The notes under the pieces were generated by a model that saw only the letters and a program-made list of their open reading frames with translations, was not told the origin of the DNA and searched no databases. DNA of 24,308 nt, taken from IMG/VR virus record IMGVR_UViG_3300048571_000231, positions 1 to 24,308 of that record. The stretch is one strand, 5' to 3'. This document shows, piece by piece, positions 6,181 through 13,609 of this stretch (position 1 is the stretch's first letter; each line of letters begins with the position of its first letter). A program made the position numbers and the translations under genes. The stretch comes from a virus.

Positions 6181-7668
6181 ATGGCACAAGAATTTCAAAA
6201 TATCCGCTTTACCTTGAATGCTGCGGCAAAAGTGCGGTATTCGAAGTTGGAAGGAAAAGACTATGCCGTGGTGCCCACGGTAATGTTGGTGGAAGGGGTG
6301 CATTACGGTAACATGGGTCCATTGTTTTATCGTGGCTCCACAATTGGTAGAAACACGGAAAACTGGAACCACAAACCGGTGGTGAACTATCATCCTGAAA
6401 TTGCCGGAAAAAAAGTCAGTGCGGCGAATCCAGCGATTCTGGAAAAGCAACGAACTGGGTTTGTCTTGAACACCCAATATAAAGCCAAGTTGAAAACCGA
6501 ATCTTGGCTTGATATTGCCAAATGTGAAATAGTGGACGTTCGCATTATGGAGCATGTTCGAAATGGCACGCCGATGGAAGTGTCCACTGGACTATCTTAC
6601 ACCCCAGACAATAAAGTCGGTGTTTGGAATGGTGAAGAGTATTCCTCGGAAGTGATTGAAATAGTCCCAGATCATCTAGCGTTATTGCCAGATCAAACTG
6701 GGGCTTGCAGTCTCAAGGATGGTGCCGGTTTGCTTGTGAATGTGGCGGATGATTTTCCCCCACAATTGAGCCTGGATTTCAACGCTAAGATAAAAGAACA
6801 GTTATCGGCATTGAGATTGATGGTTCAAAATGAAATGTCCAATGACGATTTGTTTAGCGCTTTGCTGCGAACCGTCAGAGCCAGTTTGGAAACATTTGGT
6901 ATATCTTGGGATGGATATATCGTCGATGTGTTCCCAAAGTTCGTGGTGTATTCGTCCCGTGGTACTTTGTACAAAGTCGCCTATAAGGCAAGCGATATGC
7001 AGGCTACCTTATCTGGCGATCCCGTAGTGGTCGTTCGAAAGTACAGTTATGTTACCGAGAATGGATTTTCAGTGAATGTCGCTGGTGATCCCATTCCAGA
7101 ACTCCAAAAGGAAGAAATCAAGATGGCAACCAATCAGTTTGATCCGAAGCCTATTGTGGATGGCCTTATCCTTGCCAATGCTTTCCCCGAAGGTGATCGT
7201 GAATTTCTTATGACCCAGCCGAAAGATCGATTGGATAGATTCGTGGAAATGGTTGCCAACAAGAAGGTACCTGTTGCCAACACTGTTCTCAAGGAAGTGG
7301 TCATCACGCCACAACAAAAGAAATCGAACGATGTCGCGGCGTATCTGTCCAATAGCGATATGCCACAGGAAATGAAGGCATTGATTTCTAATGCGCTGGT
7401 GCAACAGGAATCGCAGAAAACCAAATTGGTGGATGCCATTCTTGCCGTGCCTACCAATCGTTTCCAGAAAGAATACCTTGTTACTGCCGATGTTCAGGTG
7501 CTTGAAGGCATGCTTGAACTTGCCACCAATTCGCAACAATCTCACCAATCAAATGGTGGTGGGTCGTTCTTCGGTGCCAATACGGGACCTTCCATTCTGA
7601 CACCCAAGAAGCAACAGGCAGCCAATTCTGCCAATGACGATTTCCTAGAGATTCTCGAAACCCCGTAA
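6181..7668 (+). CDS. DUF2213-type prohead protease with C-terminal scaffold-like domain
   Basis: This 495-aa protein starts at ATG 6181 after AAGGGAGGG. Residues 1-185 resemble DUF2213 phage proteins thought to be capsid maturation proteases. Visible landmarks are NWNHKPVVNYHPE, RTGFVLNT, a GTPMEVSTGLS segment and a conserved DHLALLPDQTGACS segment. His in DHLALL and Ser in EVSTGLS are candidate catalytic residues by analogy with herpesvirus-type prohead proteases. The middle (about 200-310) is less clear. The last 180 residues are helical and Gln/Asn/Lys rich, ending in a Gly/Ser linker and a charged tail, and look like a scaffold. An internal ATG with its own ribosome-binding site lies at 7123. 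The decoration and major capsid genes follow directly, as expected. Confidence 0.75.
   Translation: MAQEFQNIRFTLNAAAKVRYSKLEGKDYAVVPTVMLVEGVHYGNMGPLFYRGSTIGRNTENWNHKPVVNYHPEIAGKKVSAANPAILEKQRTGFVLNTQYKAKLKTESWLDIAKCEIVDVRIMEHVRNGTPMEVSTGLSYTPDNKVGVWNGEEYSSEVIEIVPDHLALLPDQTGACSLKDGAGLLVNVADDFPPQLSLDFNAKIKEQLSALRLMVQNEMSNDDLFSALLRTVRASLETFGISWDGYIVDVFPKFVVYSSRGTLYKVAYKASDMQATLSGDPVVVVRKYSYVTENGFSVNVAGDPIPELQKEEIKMATNQFDPKPIVDGLILANAFPEGDREFLMTQPKDRLDRFVEMVANKKVPVANTVLKEVVITPQQKKSNDVAAYLSNSDMPQEMKALISNALVQQESQKTKLVDAILAVPTNRFQKEYLVTADVQVLEGMLELATNSQQSHQSNGGGSFFGANTGPSILTPKKQQAANSANDDFLEILETP
7123..7668 (+). CDS. Possible nested scaffold protein from internal start
   Basis: In the frame of the DUF2213 protein, ATG 7123 is preceded by AAAGGAAG at 7107-7114, 8 bases upstream. 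It would give a 181-aa product starting MATNQFDPKPIVDG. The predicted helical, charged, Gly-free composition suits a scaffold, and the terminal NGGGSFFGANTG linker plus acidic end could contact the capsid protein. Phage lambda makes scaffold Nu3 from an internal start within protease gene C, so the arrangement has precedent. No separate scaffold gene is seen between the protease and the capsid gene, which supports the idea. It is an inference from start context only. Confidence 0.4.
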   Translation: MATNQFDPKPIVDGLILANAFPEGDREFLMTQPKDRLDRFVEMVANKKVPVANTVLKEVVITPQQKKSNDVAAYLSNSDMPQEMKALISNALVQQESQKTKLVDAILAVPTNRFQKEYLVTADVQVLEGMLELATNSQQSHQSNGGGSFFGANTGPSILTPKKQQAANSANDDFLEILETP

Positions 7669-7723
7669 ATTGTCGGTTCGTTGTGTGTTTCAAATTCAAT
7701 TGCTAAAAGTTTGGGAGAGATCT

Positions 7724-8647
7724 ATGTCGCGTCAACAGATTGTGGTGATCGGGGATCTTTACACCCGTCACGAGGAAAAACAAGCGGCGGAAGCATTGAA
7801 GCCTGGTCACCTTATCATGGGCACCGCTGCCGGTAAGTTCCAAAAGCATAATGTGGCAGGTGGGAATTTCACTGCCTATGTCGCCAAGGAAAATGGATTG
7901 CTTGGCAAGACGAAAGTCGATGCGTATGCCGTGGACGATATTGTGTTTGGGCATCGAATCAACAAAGACAATGTTGTCCAGATTCGAATCGCCGCTGGAG
8001 CAATCGCCCTTCTCAAAGAAGATGCGGTGGTTTCTGCTGGTGATGGTACCGTGATGAAACGTTTGATTGGGGAAGGCAATCTTTATCAAAACGTCGCGGC
8101 TTCGGCGAACGTCACCAATACCACTGTGGAAACCGCGTTCGACAAATCCTATACCATCCCTGCCAAATCTTTGCGGGTTGGGGATGTTATCGATGTTGAG
8201 GTGAGGGTATCCGCCCCTACCACGAATAGTACGGATACGCTGACCCTCAAACTCAAGATTGGCACCACCGTACTGGTTGCCACTGGTGCGGTCAATGTTG
8301 CCGATGGTGATGTGGGCATTCTTCGTGCCCGCCTAACTATCCGCACTATTGGGGCTTCGGGTACATTCGTATCGGATGGTGAGTGGGCTTTGGGAGTTCC
8401 AGGTACTGCGGCATTCAGTCCGTATGTTTTGGCATCTACTGCGATTGACACCACTGCCACGCAAGCTATCACCGCTACTGCCACGTGGTCTGTGGCCAGT
8501 GCCAGTAACATCGCGGCTTTGCAAACATTGGGAATCGGTTTGGAGAGGACTGGCGACGTGAACGACAATGTAATCGGATTTGTCCATGAGGACGTGGACA
8601 ACAGTGCCGAAATTGTTGAGGGTTTCGCGATGATTCGCGGAGCCTAG
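7724..8647 (+). CDS. Capsid decoration/head fibre-like protein
   Basis: The start is ATG 7724 after GGGAGAG at 7713-7719, giving 307 aa; an upstream in-frame TTG is not supported. Residues 1-116 resemble small phage decoration proteins, with KPGHLIMG, AYAVDDIVFG and IAAGAIALLKEDAVVSAGDG as landmarks. Residues about 117-270 are a beta-rich Thr/Val/Ala region (TLTLKLKIGTTVLVATGAVN) that looks like an inserted jelly-roll. Residues 270-307 (NVIGFVHEDVDNSAE) resemble the last strand of the decoration domain. It lies between protease and capsid genes, where decoration proteins usually are. Its product should sit on the outer head surface, and the inserted part would project outward. The family assignment is from pattern memory. 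Confidence 0.65.
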   Translation: MSRQQIVVIGDLYTRHEEKQAAEALKPGHLIMGTAAGKFQKHNVAGGNFTAYVAKENGLLGKTKVDAYAVDDIVFGHRINKDNVVQIRIAAGAIALLKEDAVVSAGDGTVMKRLIGEGNLYQNVAASANVTNTTVETAFDKSYTIPAKSLRVGDVIDVEVRVSAPTTNSTDTLTLKLKIGTTVLVATGAVNVADGDVGILRARLTIRTIGASGTFVSDGEWALGVPGTAAFSPYVLASTAIDTTATQAITATATWSVASASNIAALQTLGIGLERTGDVNDNVIGFVHEDVDNSAEIVEGFAMIRGA

Positions 8648-8703
8648 TTTTTGACTGAATTTGTTTTTTAATCCACCAAAACAAAATGAAAGGTACGAAT
8701 AGA

Positions 8704-9837
8704 ATGGCACTCACCAAGATTGGACTTGATTGCTTCAATACCAATGGCGCTGCCCATGGACTTGTTGCCAATCAAATCGCGAATAGTCGATTCAACGTGG
8801 GGCGCATGCGTCCCTTCGTTGGTAACGATGGCAACAGTTATGTCAGCCTTTTCCAAGGGTACAAAACCGACCCAAAAACTGGGAATTTCACGACCAATGA
8901 GAAAGGGGAAAAGCAAAAGCAATACAAGACGTTTGCCACCAATGCCGATTCCCTTCTCAAAAGGGACGAATGGATTCAAATCGATAAAGCCGTGCGGGAA
9001 GTCGCGGTGAATGAACTTCGTTTGGTGAAAGACTTGGTGGACAAGGGTCTGACCTACGACATTCCCAACGGTCTTGGTAAAACCGTCATGGAATGGCAGC
9101 GCATGAGTCGTGCGGGCAAGGCCCAGATGAGCATGGATGGTTTGCAGCGTGGGGAATCGGATCGCCCGGTGTACGATTTGGTTGGGATGCCGTTACCAAT
9201 CCTATTCGCTGAATTCCATATCAGCATGAGGGAATTGGAGGCTTCCCGGAATAGTGGTGCCGGTGTCGATACCGACATGATTAAGCAAGACATGCGCCAA
9301 CTGAACGAAGAGTTGGAAAAGATGGTTGTCGGTGTCAGTACGCTCACTCTGCCGTTTGGTGGATATTCCATCTATGGATACAAGAATCATCCATCCCGTG
9401 AAACGTACACCCTGACTGCGCCTACTGCCGGTGGATGGACAGGTGGCACGTTAGTCACGCAATTGATTGCCATGCGGCAATTGCTGTACAACAACAACCA
9501 AATGGGACCCTACACCATTTACCTGGCACCAAATTGGATGCCTTACTTGGATGAGGATTTTTCGGCAACGAAGAATTCCAACACTCTTCGGCAACGAATC
9601 ACCGCGATTGATTTGTTTCCTACCGTGAGGATCGCCAATTATCTGTCTAACTATGACATTATCATGGTGGACATGAAAGAACAAACTGTTCGGTTGGTGA
9701 CAGGCTTGAATTGGACCACCATCCAATACAAGTCCCTTGACGAAATGGAAGCCGGATTCAAAATCATCGGCATCAAGGTACCTCAAATTCGTGCCGATTA
9801 CGAAGGCCAAATCGGCCTGGTTCACGGCTCTGTGTAA
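8704..9837 (+). CDS. Major capsid protein, HK97 fold of encapsulin-like type
   Basis: ATG 8704 is chosen because AAAGG at 8689-8694 fits it; the ATG at 8686 has no ribosome-binding site. The protein is 377 aa, usual for a major capsid protein. Residues 163-174 (PLPILFAEFHIS) followed by RELEASRNSGAG and a DTD motif match the signature of the linocin/encapsulin-like HK97-fold family, where PLPIVHKDF-type sequence precedes ASR and a DT pair. An N-terminal arm and a long helix (VREVAVNELRLVKDLVDKG) come before it, and a GYKNHPSR segment and a C-terminal beta-rich domain follow. It assembles the head shell. No portal gene is visible nearby. It sits directly after the decoration gene and before the neck genes. 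Confidence 0.8.
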   Translation: MALTKIGLDCFNTNGAAHGLVANQIANSRFNVGRMRPFVGNDGNSYVSLFQGYKTDPKTGNFTTNEKGEKQKQYKTFATNADSLLKRDEWIQIDKAVREVAVNELRLVKDLVDKGLTYDIPNGLGKTVMEWQRMSRAGKAQMSMDGLQRGESDRPVYDLVGMPLPILFAEFHISMRELEASRNSGAGVDTDMIKQDMRQLNEELEKMVVGVSTLTLPFGGYSIYGYKNHPSRETYTLTAPTAGGWTGGTLVTQLIAMRQLLYNNNQMGPYTIYLAPNWMPYLDEDFSATKNSNTLRQRITAIDLFPTVRIANYLSNYDIIMVDMKEQTVRLVTGLNWTTIQYKSLDEMEAGFKIIGIKVPQIRADYEGQIGLVHGSV

Positions 9838-9870
9838 ATTCCCCCAACAACTCCATAAATGAGGTTACCA

Positions 9871-10332
9871 ATGCGATCATTCAAGATTCGAAAAGGCAGA
9901 GGCGGTCATACGTATGACGGGGTTCGGTACACTGCCGGGCAAACCGTGGACGTGAAAGACGACAAGTTGAATTTCGTCGATATGTTCCCAAACAAGTTCT
10001 TGGAGGTTACCAAAGGCAAGAAAGTCACGCCTATTCCCCCAGAGGAAGAGGAAGATGATGAAGTTGAGGTTGATGAAGTCGTCGGCACGACGGGAGGTGA
10101 AGAGTTGGAAGTTACTTTCTCAAAAGAGAAAGAGGACACGGCACCCGTCGAATCTGAACTTGGTGAAAATGTTACTGCCAAGTTCGGCGTTGCCGTGAAA
10201 AATGGATTCAATGTCTTCAAAGATGGCAAAAAGTATTTTGTCACGGAAGAAGGCAATATCAACGAATCCATGAATAACAACCCATTGATGAAAGAAGATG
10301 TGGCATCTTTCATCAAAAAGCAATTGAAGTAG
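9871..10332 (+). CDS. Small virion-associated protein with acidic linker
   Basis: Two ATGs lie at 9859 and 9871. I use 9871 because GAGG at 9861-9864 is 6 bases upstream. The 153-aa protein has a basic N-terminal domain (MRSFKIRKGRGGHTYDGVRY) that looks like a small beta-barrel of the kind seen in phage head-completion proteins. An Asp/Glu-rich segment follows (about residues 55-100, including EEEEDDEVEVDEVV), and then a C-terminal module with VAVKNGFNVFKDGKKYFV and a helical end. The acidic tract may mimic DNA or bind basic surfaces inside the head. The position between capsid and connector genes suggests a head role. I cannot name the family. Confidence 0.5.
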   Translation: MRSFKIRKGRGGHTYDGVRYTAGQTVDVKDDKLNFVDMFPNKFLEVTKGKKVTPIPPEEEEDDEVEVDEVVGTTGGEELEVTFSKEKEDTAPVESELGENVTAKFGVAVKNGFNVFKDGKKYFVTEEGNINESMNNNPLMKEDVASFIKKQLK

Positions 10333-10342
10333 GGGGATCGTC

Positions 10343-10780
10343 ATGCCAAGGACAACGAGCGCTGAAGTCCTAGGCATTATGGATGAAATGGAGATAGGGA
10401 CTGAAAAGAACCTATCTCCATTCATTACTACTGCCAATGTGTTGATAAATTCGGTATGCCTACTTTCAGGGTATACCGATGAGTTGTTGACGGTAATCGA
10501 AATGTGGCTATCCGCCCATTTCGTTCGTATCAATTTCGCCGAGGTGCAGAAAGAAGTGATGGGACGTGCCCAAACCGAATTTCTGATGAAGAACGATTTG
10601 AATCTGGCACAAACACGGTACGGCCAACAGGCCATGGTTCTGGATTTCAAAGGAAACTTGGCATCCATTAGCAAAGCCAATGATCCTACCAAAACCGGCC
10701 GTCCTATGCGTGCCTTTTGGGGTGGCACTGAAAATCGTACCAATCCAGATGGCTGTTGTGATAGGAGCTATGACTACTAA
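10343..10780 (+). CDS. Head-tail connector (adaptor) protein
   Basis: This 145-aa protein begins at ATG 10343 after AGGGGGATCG. The first half has the pattern of phage head-tail adaptor proteins of the gp6 type: an N-terminal helix (TSAEVLGIMDEM), then LSPFITTANVLINSVC and GYTDELLTVIEMWLSAHF, a helical bundle that docks below the portal. The middle contains NLAQTRYGQQAMVLD, which I associate with this family. The C-terminus is Arg/Gly/Asp rich with a CC pair. It overlaps the next gene by one base (TAATG), so the two are translationally coupled. Confidence 0.65.
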   Translation: MPRTTSAEVLGIMDEMEIGTEKNLSPFITTANVLINSVCLLSGYTDELLTVIEMWLSAHFVRINFAEVQKEVMGRAQTEFLMKNDLNLAQTRYGQQAMVLDFKGNLASISKANDPTKTGRPMRAFWGGTENRTNPDGCCDRSYDY

Positions 10781-11118
10781 TGGCTACCTTACGTGAAACC
10801 GTGGTTGTTTGGAAGGCAACGGGAGAGGTGGATGAAACATCACGGGATATAATCTCGGATGATCCACCTTGTGAGTACAAATGTAAATGGGAAGACATGC
10901 AGAAACAGTACACCGATCCAATGGGGAATATCGTGATCTCCAGTGCGGTGCTTATTTGTTTCGACGAAATTCCCATTAAGAGTTTTGTTCGTCAGGGGGG
11001 ATTGGATTGTCTGACATCCACCGTATATTCGGAAAATTCGGATGTTCGGCAGGTGAACGGCAAAATGTCCGCGAAAAATACCAGGGGGACTCGAAAATAC
11101 ATCGAGTATTACCTATGA
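10780..11118 (+). CDS. Head-tail joining (stopper-like) protein
   Basis: This 112-aa protein starts at ATG 10780 in a TAATG overlap, with AGGAG at 10763-10767 upstream. The order adaptor, this gene, gp10-like protein, tail terminator is the usual order of siphovirus neck genes, so the second position suggests the head-closure stopper. The sequence is beta-rich: VVVWKATGEVDE, PCEYKCKWEDMQK, VISSAVLICFDE and a basic C-terminus ending in RKYIEYYL. The CEYKCKW and LICFDE parts resemble stopper strands. The assignment is based mostly on order and size. It ends in ATGA overlapping the next start. Confidence 0.55.
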   Translation: MATLRETVVVWKATGEVDETSRDIISDDPPCEYKCKWEDMQKQYTDPMGNIVISSAVLICFDEIPIKSFVRQGGLDCLTSTVYSENSDVRQVNGKMSAKNTRGTRKYIEYYL

Positions 11119-11540
11119 GTTTCTCAGCCACGTTGACGGTAAATGGTGTCCCAGAAGTGAAGATCAATATGGGCAGATTTATTTTTGCCTATAACGTCAG
11201 TGCCGTGAAAGCGATGGAATCGGTGGTGGATTTGCTGTATGACGAATCCCAAAAAATCGTGCCAGTGGACACCGAAGCATTGAAAAAGTCTGGCTATAAA
11301 AAAGTGACTTCATTGCCACCAGTGTTTACCATTGGTGAAGTGGGGTACGAAGGTACCACTTACGGCATTTACGTTCACGAAAACCCAGAACATCACCATG
11401 ATCCCCCAACACAGTACAAGTTTTTGGAACAGCCTATGATGCAAGGTATGGGATCTGGTATGTTTTTCAAAGCATTCCAACAAAATCTAATGGCACAAAT
11501 GGCAGCTAAATACGGCATTGCCAAGTGGATGTACCCATGA
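11115..11540 (+). CDS. HK97 gp10-like neck protein
   Basis: The start is ATG 11115 in an ATGA overlap, giving 141 aa. A long N-terminal extension in the same frame is open but has no signal. The sequence has the features of HK97 gp10-like proteins: an N-terminal helix with AMESVVDLLYDESQKIVPVDT, a small sheet (GYKKVTSLPPVFTIGEVGYE), the GIYVHENPEHHHDPPTQYKFLEQPMM segment split around a His-rich turn, and a C-terminal helix. In the family the IYVHE and KFLEP motifs are typical. It belongs between the stopper and the tail terminator and helps join head and tail. The HHH turn could bind a metal, but that is a guess. Confidence 0.7.
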   Translation: MSFSATLTVNGVPEVKINMGRFIFAYNVSAVKAMESVVDLLYDESQKIVPVDTEALKKSGYKKVTSLPPVFTIGEVGYEGTTYGIYVHENPEHHHDPPTQYKFLEQPMMQGMGSGMFFKAFQQNLMAQMAAKYGIAKWMYP

Positions 11541-12070
11541 ACAACAACATGATCCTTTCCCAACCACCGTCGAAGATAATCCGGCAATATTTGCTTGGGC
11601 TATCTCCCGAAGTAATCAAGGATCGTCCTACCAAAACGTTTGTGCCTACCGATTGGCCGTCCACGTATGACAAAATGCCGGACTTGCCTAATCGGATAGC
11701 TACCGTGTATCATGGGCCAGGCATAACTGAAGCTAGTGAAATGGATGGGAATTTACGGGTGACTCATCCAAGCATTCAAATTTTGTTGCGGGATTCAGAT
11801 TCACCTGATTCAATGTGGGTGAAAAGTTCCCAGATAGCCGCCAAAATGGATGAAGCTCATTTGGTGGAAGTTACGTTTGGGGAAAATCCTACCACGAAAT
11901 TCGTGATACATTCTTGCCGACCAACCTGTCCGCCTGTTCCATTGGGAGCCGAGCGGAATGAGAATACTTCCCAAGGTACGCAGAAAGTGCCAAGGGAAGA
12001 CGCTAAGCAAACTAGGTATTTGTTGAGTCAAAACTACGTGGTAACCATCACTGAACAGGAGATTACTTAA
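11537..12070 (+). CDS. Tail terminator/minor capsid-like protein
   Basis: This 177-aa protein starts at ATG 11537 in an ATGA overlap, with CAAGTGG only a weak upstream signal. Its order after the gp10-like gene and before the tail tube gene predicts the tail terminator that caps the tube. Landmarks are a leading helix (SKIIRQYLLGLSP), a PDLPNRIATVYHGPG strand, and THPSIQILLRDSD and VWVKSSQ-like regions as in minor capsid/tail-completion proteins of similar length. The C-terminal part contains CRPTCPPVP and ends in a strand (YVVTITEQEIT). TAA is followed at once by the next ATG. Confidence 0.6.
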   Translation: MNNNMILSQPPSKIIRQYLLGLSPEVIKDRPTKTFVPTDWPSTYDKMPDLPNRIATVYHGPGITEASEMDGNLRVTHPSIQILLRDSDSPDSMWVKSSQIAAKMDEAHLVEVTFGENPTTKFVIHSCRPTCPPVPLGAERNENTSQGTQKVPREDAKQTRYLLSQNYVVTITEQEIT

Positions 12071-12676
12071 ATGGCTGCCCAAACTACCGCATCGAATAGA
12101 AGTGTTTCGATTGGGGGATTGAACTTCACCCAAACTAAATCCCGGTCCGTAGATCAGAATATCGCTTCGAAGCGTATGTCGAATGCTGGGAAAGCTGGCA
12201 CGTTGTCCACCAGGACTGATAATGACACCGGTGTCGCCACATTGTCAACGGGTCATGGTATTTCCACTGGTGCCAAAGTGGATGTGTACTGGTCTGGGGG
12301 GAAACGGTACGGCGTCACTGTGGGTACCGTATCTGGAAATACCGTGCCAATCGACTTAGGCGCGGGAGATAACTATCCAATCGCCACCACTGTTATTACC
12401 CTTTGTGTGAGAATCACGGAGCCATTCATTGTCGATGGTGACAACATAGTCAATGTGGCGGCAACTTGTGTTGCTAGGGCTACCGTGTTGTTCGCCGATG
12501 TTTCGGACGCGGTACTATTGGCGGTTGAGGTATCGGCGGGAGAGGTTTTCAATTGGAGTACCTTTTCGTCCACGGTGAATCCGTTCGCGGGATTCGCAAT
12601 CACCCAGTTGTTCATTACGCAATCGGGTGCCGCATCGGTTGAGGTACCTGTCGCGGCGGCAATCGTGAATAGCTAG
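12071..12676 (+). CDS. Beta-rich virion protein of unknown role
   Basis: This 201-aa protein starts at ATG 12071, abutting the previous stop, with CAGGAG in the end of the preceding gene as the ribosome-binding site. The composition is Ser, Thr, Val, Ala and Gly rich with very few charged residues after residue 60, typical of a virion surface or tail-tube-associated protein. A module at about 42-112 reads TLSTRTDNDTGVATLSTGHG and continues with a YGVTVGTVSG strand. This looks like an SH3-like or small beta-barrel that I recall from phage hypothetical proteins. The rest is beta-rich (CVARATVLFADVSDAVLLAV). Its place just before the tail tube gene fits a tail or neck-surface protein. No enzyme motif is present. 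Confidence 0.5.
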   Translation: MAAQTTASNRSVSIGGLNFTQTKSRSVDQNIASKRMSNAGKAGTLSTRTDNDTGVATLSTGHGISTGAKVDVYWSGGKRYGVTVGTVSGNTVPIDLGAGDNYPIATTVITLCVRITEPFIVDGDNIVNVAATCVARATVLFADVSDAVLLAVEVSAGEVFNWSTFSSTVNPFAGFAITQLFITQSGAASVEVPVAAAIVNS

Positions 12677-12714
12677 TTTTACCTTTTCGATTTACACAAT
12701 CATGGGAGAATTTC

Positions 12715-13152
12715 ATGCCTCGTGGATTACCTGATGGATATAGGACGTTGGTAACATTTGCCGATTTCCCATCCATTCAACTATTTGCTAAAAAAGTCAC
12801 ACCTCCTGGCATTGAAGGTGGTGATGGCATTGATACCACTACCATGCTAAATGATAGGTGGAAGACTAAATACCCTCAATCGTTGATTGAGGCCACCCCG
12901 TTGAATTTTACTGCGGCATATAAACCGGAAATATATGTTCAAGCGGTAATTGCCGTAAATCTGCCTCAATATATCACGGTTACATTTCCAAATGGTGATA
13001 GTGTGGGGGATTATGGTTGGCTACGATCAATCAAACCCAATTCACATGAAATTGGAGCACAGCCTACGGCGGAATGTGTCGTTGAATTCGGTGGTGAAAC
13101 TTTCGCCGATCCAGTGGTGGAAACTGGTTTGACGTACGTGGCATCGGTATAA
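12715..13152 (+). CDS. Major tail tube protein
   Basis: ATG 12715 follows GGGAGAATTTC. The product is 145 aa, small but normal for a tail tube subunit. Its sequence has the expected order: MPRGLPDG start, ADFPSIQLFAKKVTPPGIEG, the GIDTTTML turn, TPLNFTAAYKPEIYVQ, and ITVTFPNGDSVGDYGWL followed by an immunity-type terminal strand. This KKVTPP, DTTTM and AAYKPE pattern fits short siphophage tube proteins, which polymerise into the tube around the tape measure. The tail assembly chaperones and tape measure follow, in the classic order. Thr and Ser are abundant and no signal peptide is seen. Confidence 0.75.
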   Translation: MPRGLPDGYRTLVTFADFPSIQLFAKKVTPPGIEGGDGIDTTTMLNDRWKTKYPQSLIEATPLNFTAAYKPEIYVQAVIAVNLPQYITVTFPNGDSVGDYGWLRSIKPNSHEIGAQPTAECVVEFGGETFADPVVETGLTYVASV

Positions 13153-13174
13153 CTTTGTTTTTGGAGAATTTGAA

Positions 13175-13609
13175 ATGGCAGACGACAACACCAATGAAAT
13201 CGCGGAACCAGAATACAGGGAACCCCCTGTTCCCCAAGGACCACCTAAGAAAAGAAGGGTGGTCCTTAAACGTAAGACGGAGGAAATCGAACTTGAATTG
13301 GCTGATGGCAAGGTAATCATTGCCACCTTGAAGGAATTGGATGGCCCTTCAAGGGATCAATTGGTGGATATGAACACCACTAGGGTCAAGTTGGACCACA
13401 AAGGCAAGCCTTGCGGTTTGAATTCACTACTGGGACAGGACATGTTTGTCCTAGAACGGTGCGTGTTCATCGATGGCAAATTGGTTCCCCGCAAGGATAT
13501 TGTTTCCTGGCCGGGAAGCGTGCAAGGGGCAGTTGCCTTAATGATTAGGGAACTTTCCAATTTGACGGACGATGAAAACGAGAAAATGGAGAAGGCAAAA
13601 AACGGCTAA
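13175..13609 (+). CDS. Tail assembly chaperone (gpG-like)
   Basis: This 144-aa protein starts at ATG 13175 after GGAGAA. A Pro-rich N-terminus (EPPVPQGPPKKRRVVL) is followed by a compact domain in which LELADGKVIIATLKELDG and DQLVDMNTTRVKL stand out, and by a helix at the C-terminus. It sits between the tail tube and tape measure genes, the standard place of the lambda gpG-type chaperone that coats the tape measure during tail assembly. The last codons before TAA 13607-13609 contain the slippery heptamer A AAA AAC, and the minus-one frame stays open afterwards for 133 codons. This protein should therefore be made both alone and as a longer fusion. Confidence 0.75.
   Translation: MADDNTNEIAEPEYREPPVPQGPPKKRRVVLKRKTEEIELELADGKVIIATLKELDGPSRDQLVDMNTTRVKLDHKGKPCGLNSLLGQDMFVLERCVFIDGKLVPRKDIVSWPGSVQGAVALMIRELSNLTDDENEKMEKAKNG
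13597..13603 (+). promoter_or_regulatory. Programmed minus-one frameshift site A AAA AAC
   Basis: In the zero frame the codons are GCA AAA AAC GGC TAA, so the heptamer A AAA AAC lies exactly in X XXY YYZ register two codons before the stop. Slippage back one base gives AAA AAA CGG CTA and continues into the next ORF. A 7-bp stem TTAGGTG (13622-13628) with CACCTAA (13645-13651) lies 18 bases downstream, and GGAGAAGG precedes the site. Either could stimulate slippage. Lambda G/GT uses the same logic. Confidence 0.8.

Noticed and set aside
6051-6311. Plus-strand ORF of 86 aa overlapping the protease start
   Set aside because: It spans the terminator and promoter, lacks a ribosome-binding site and overlaps a well-supported gene in another frame.
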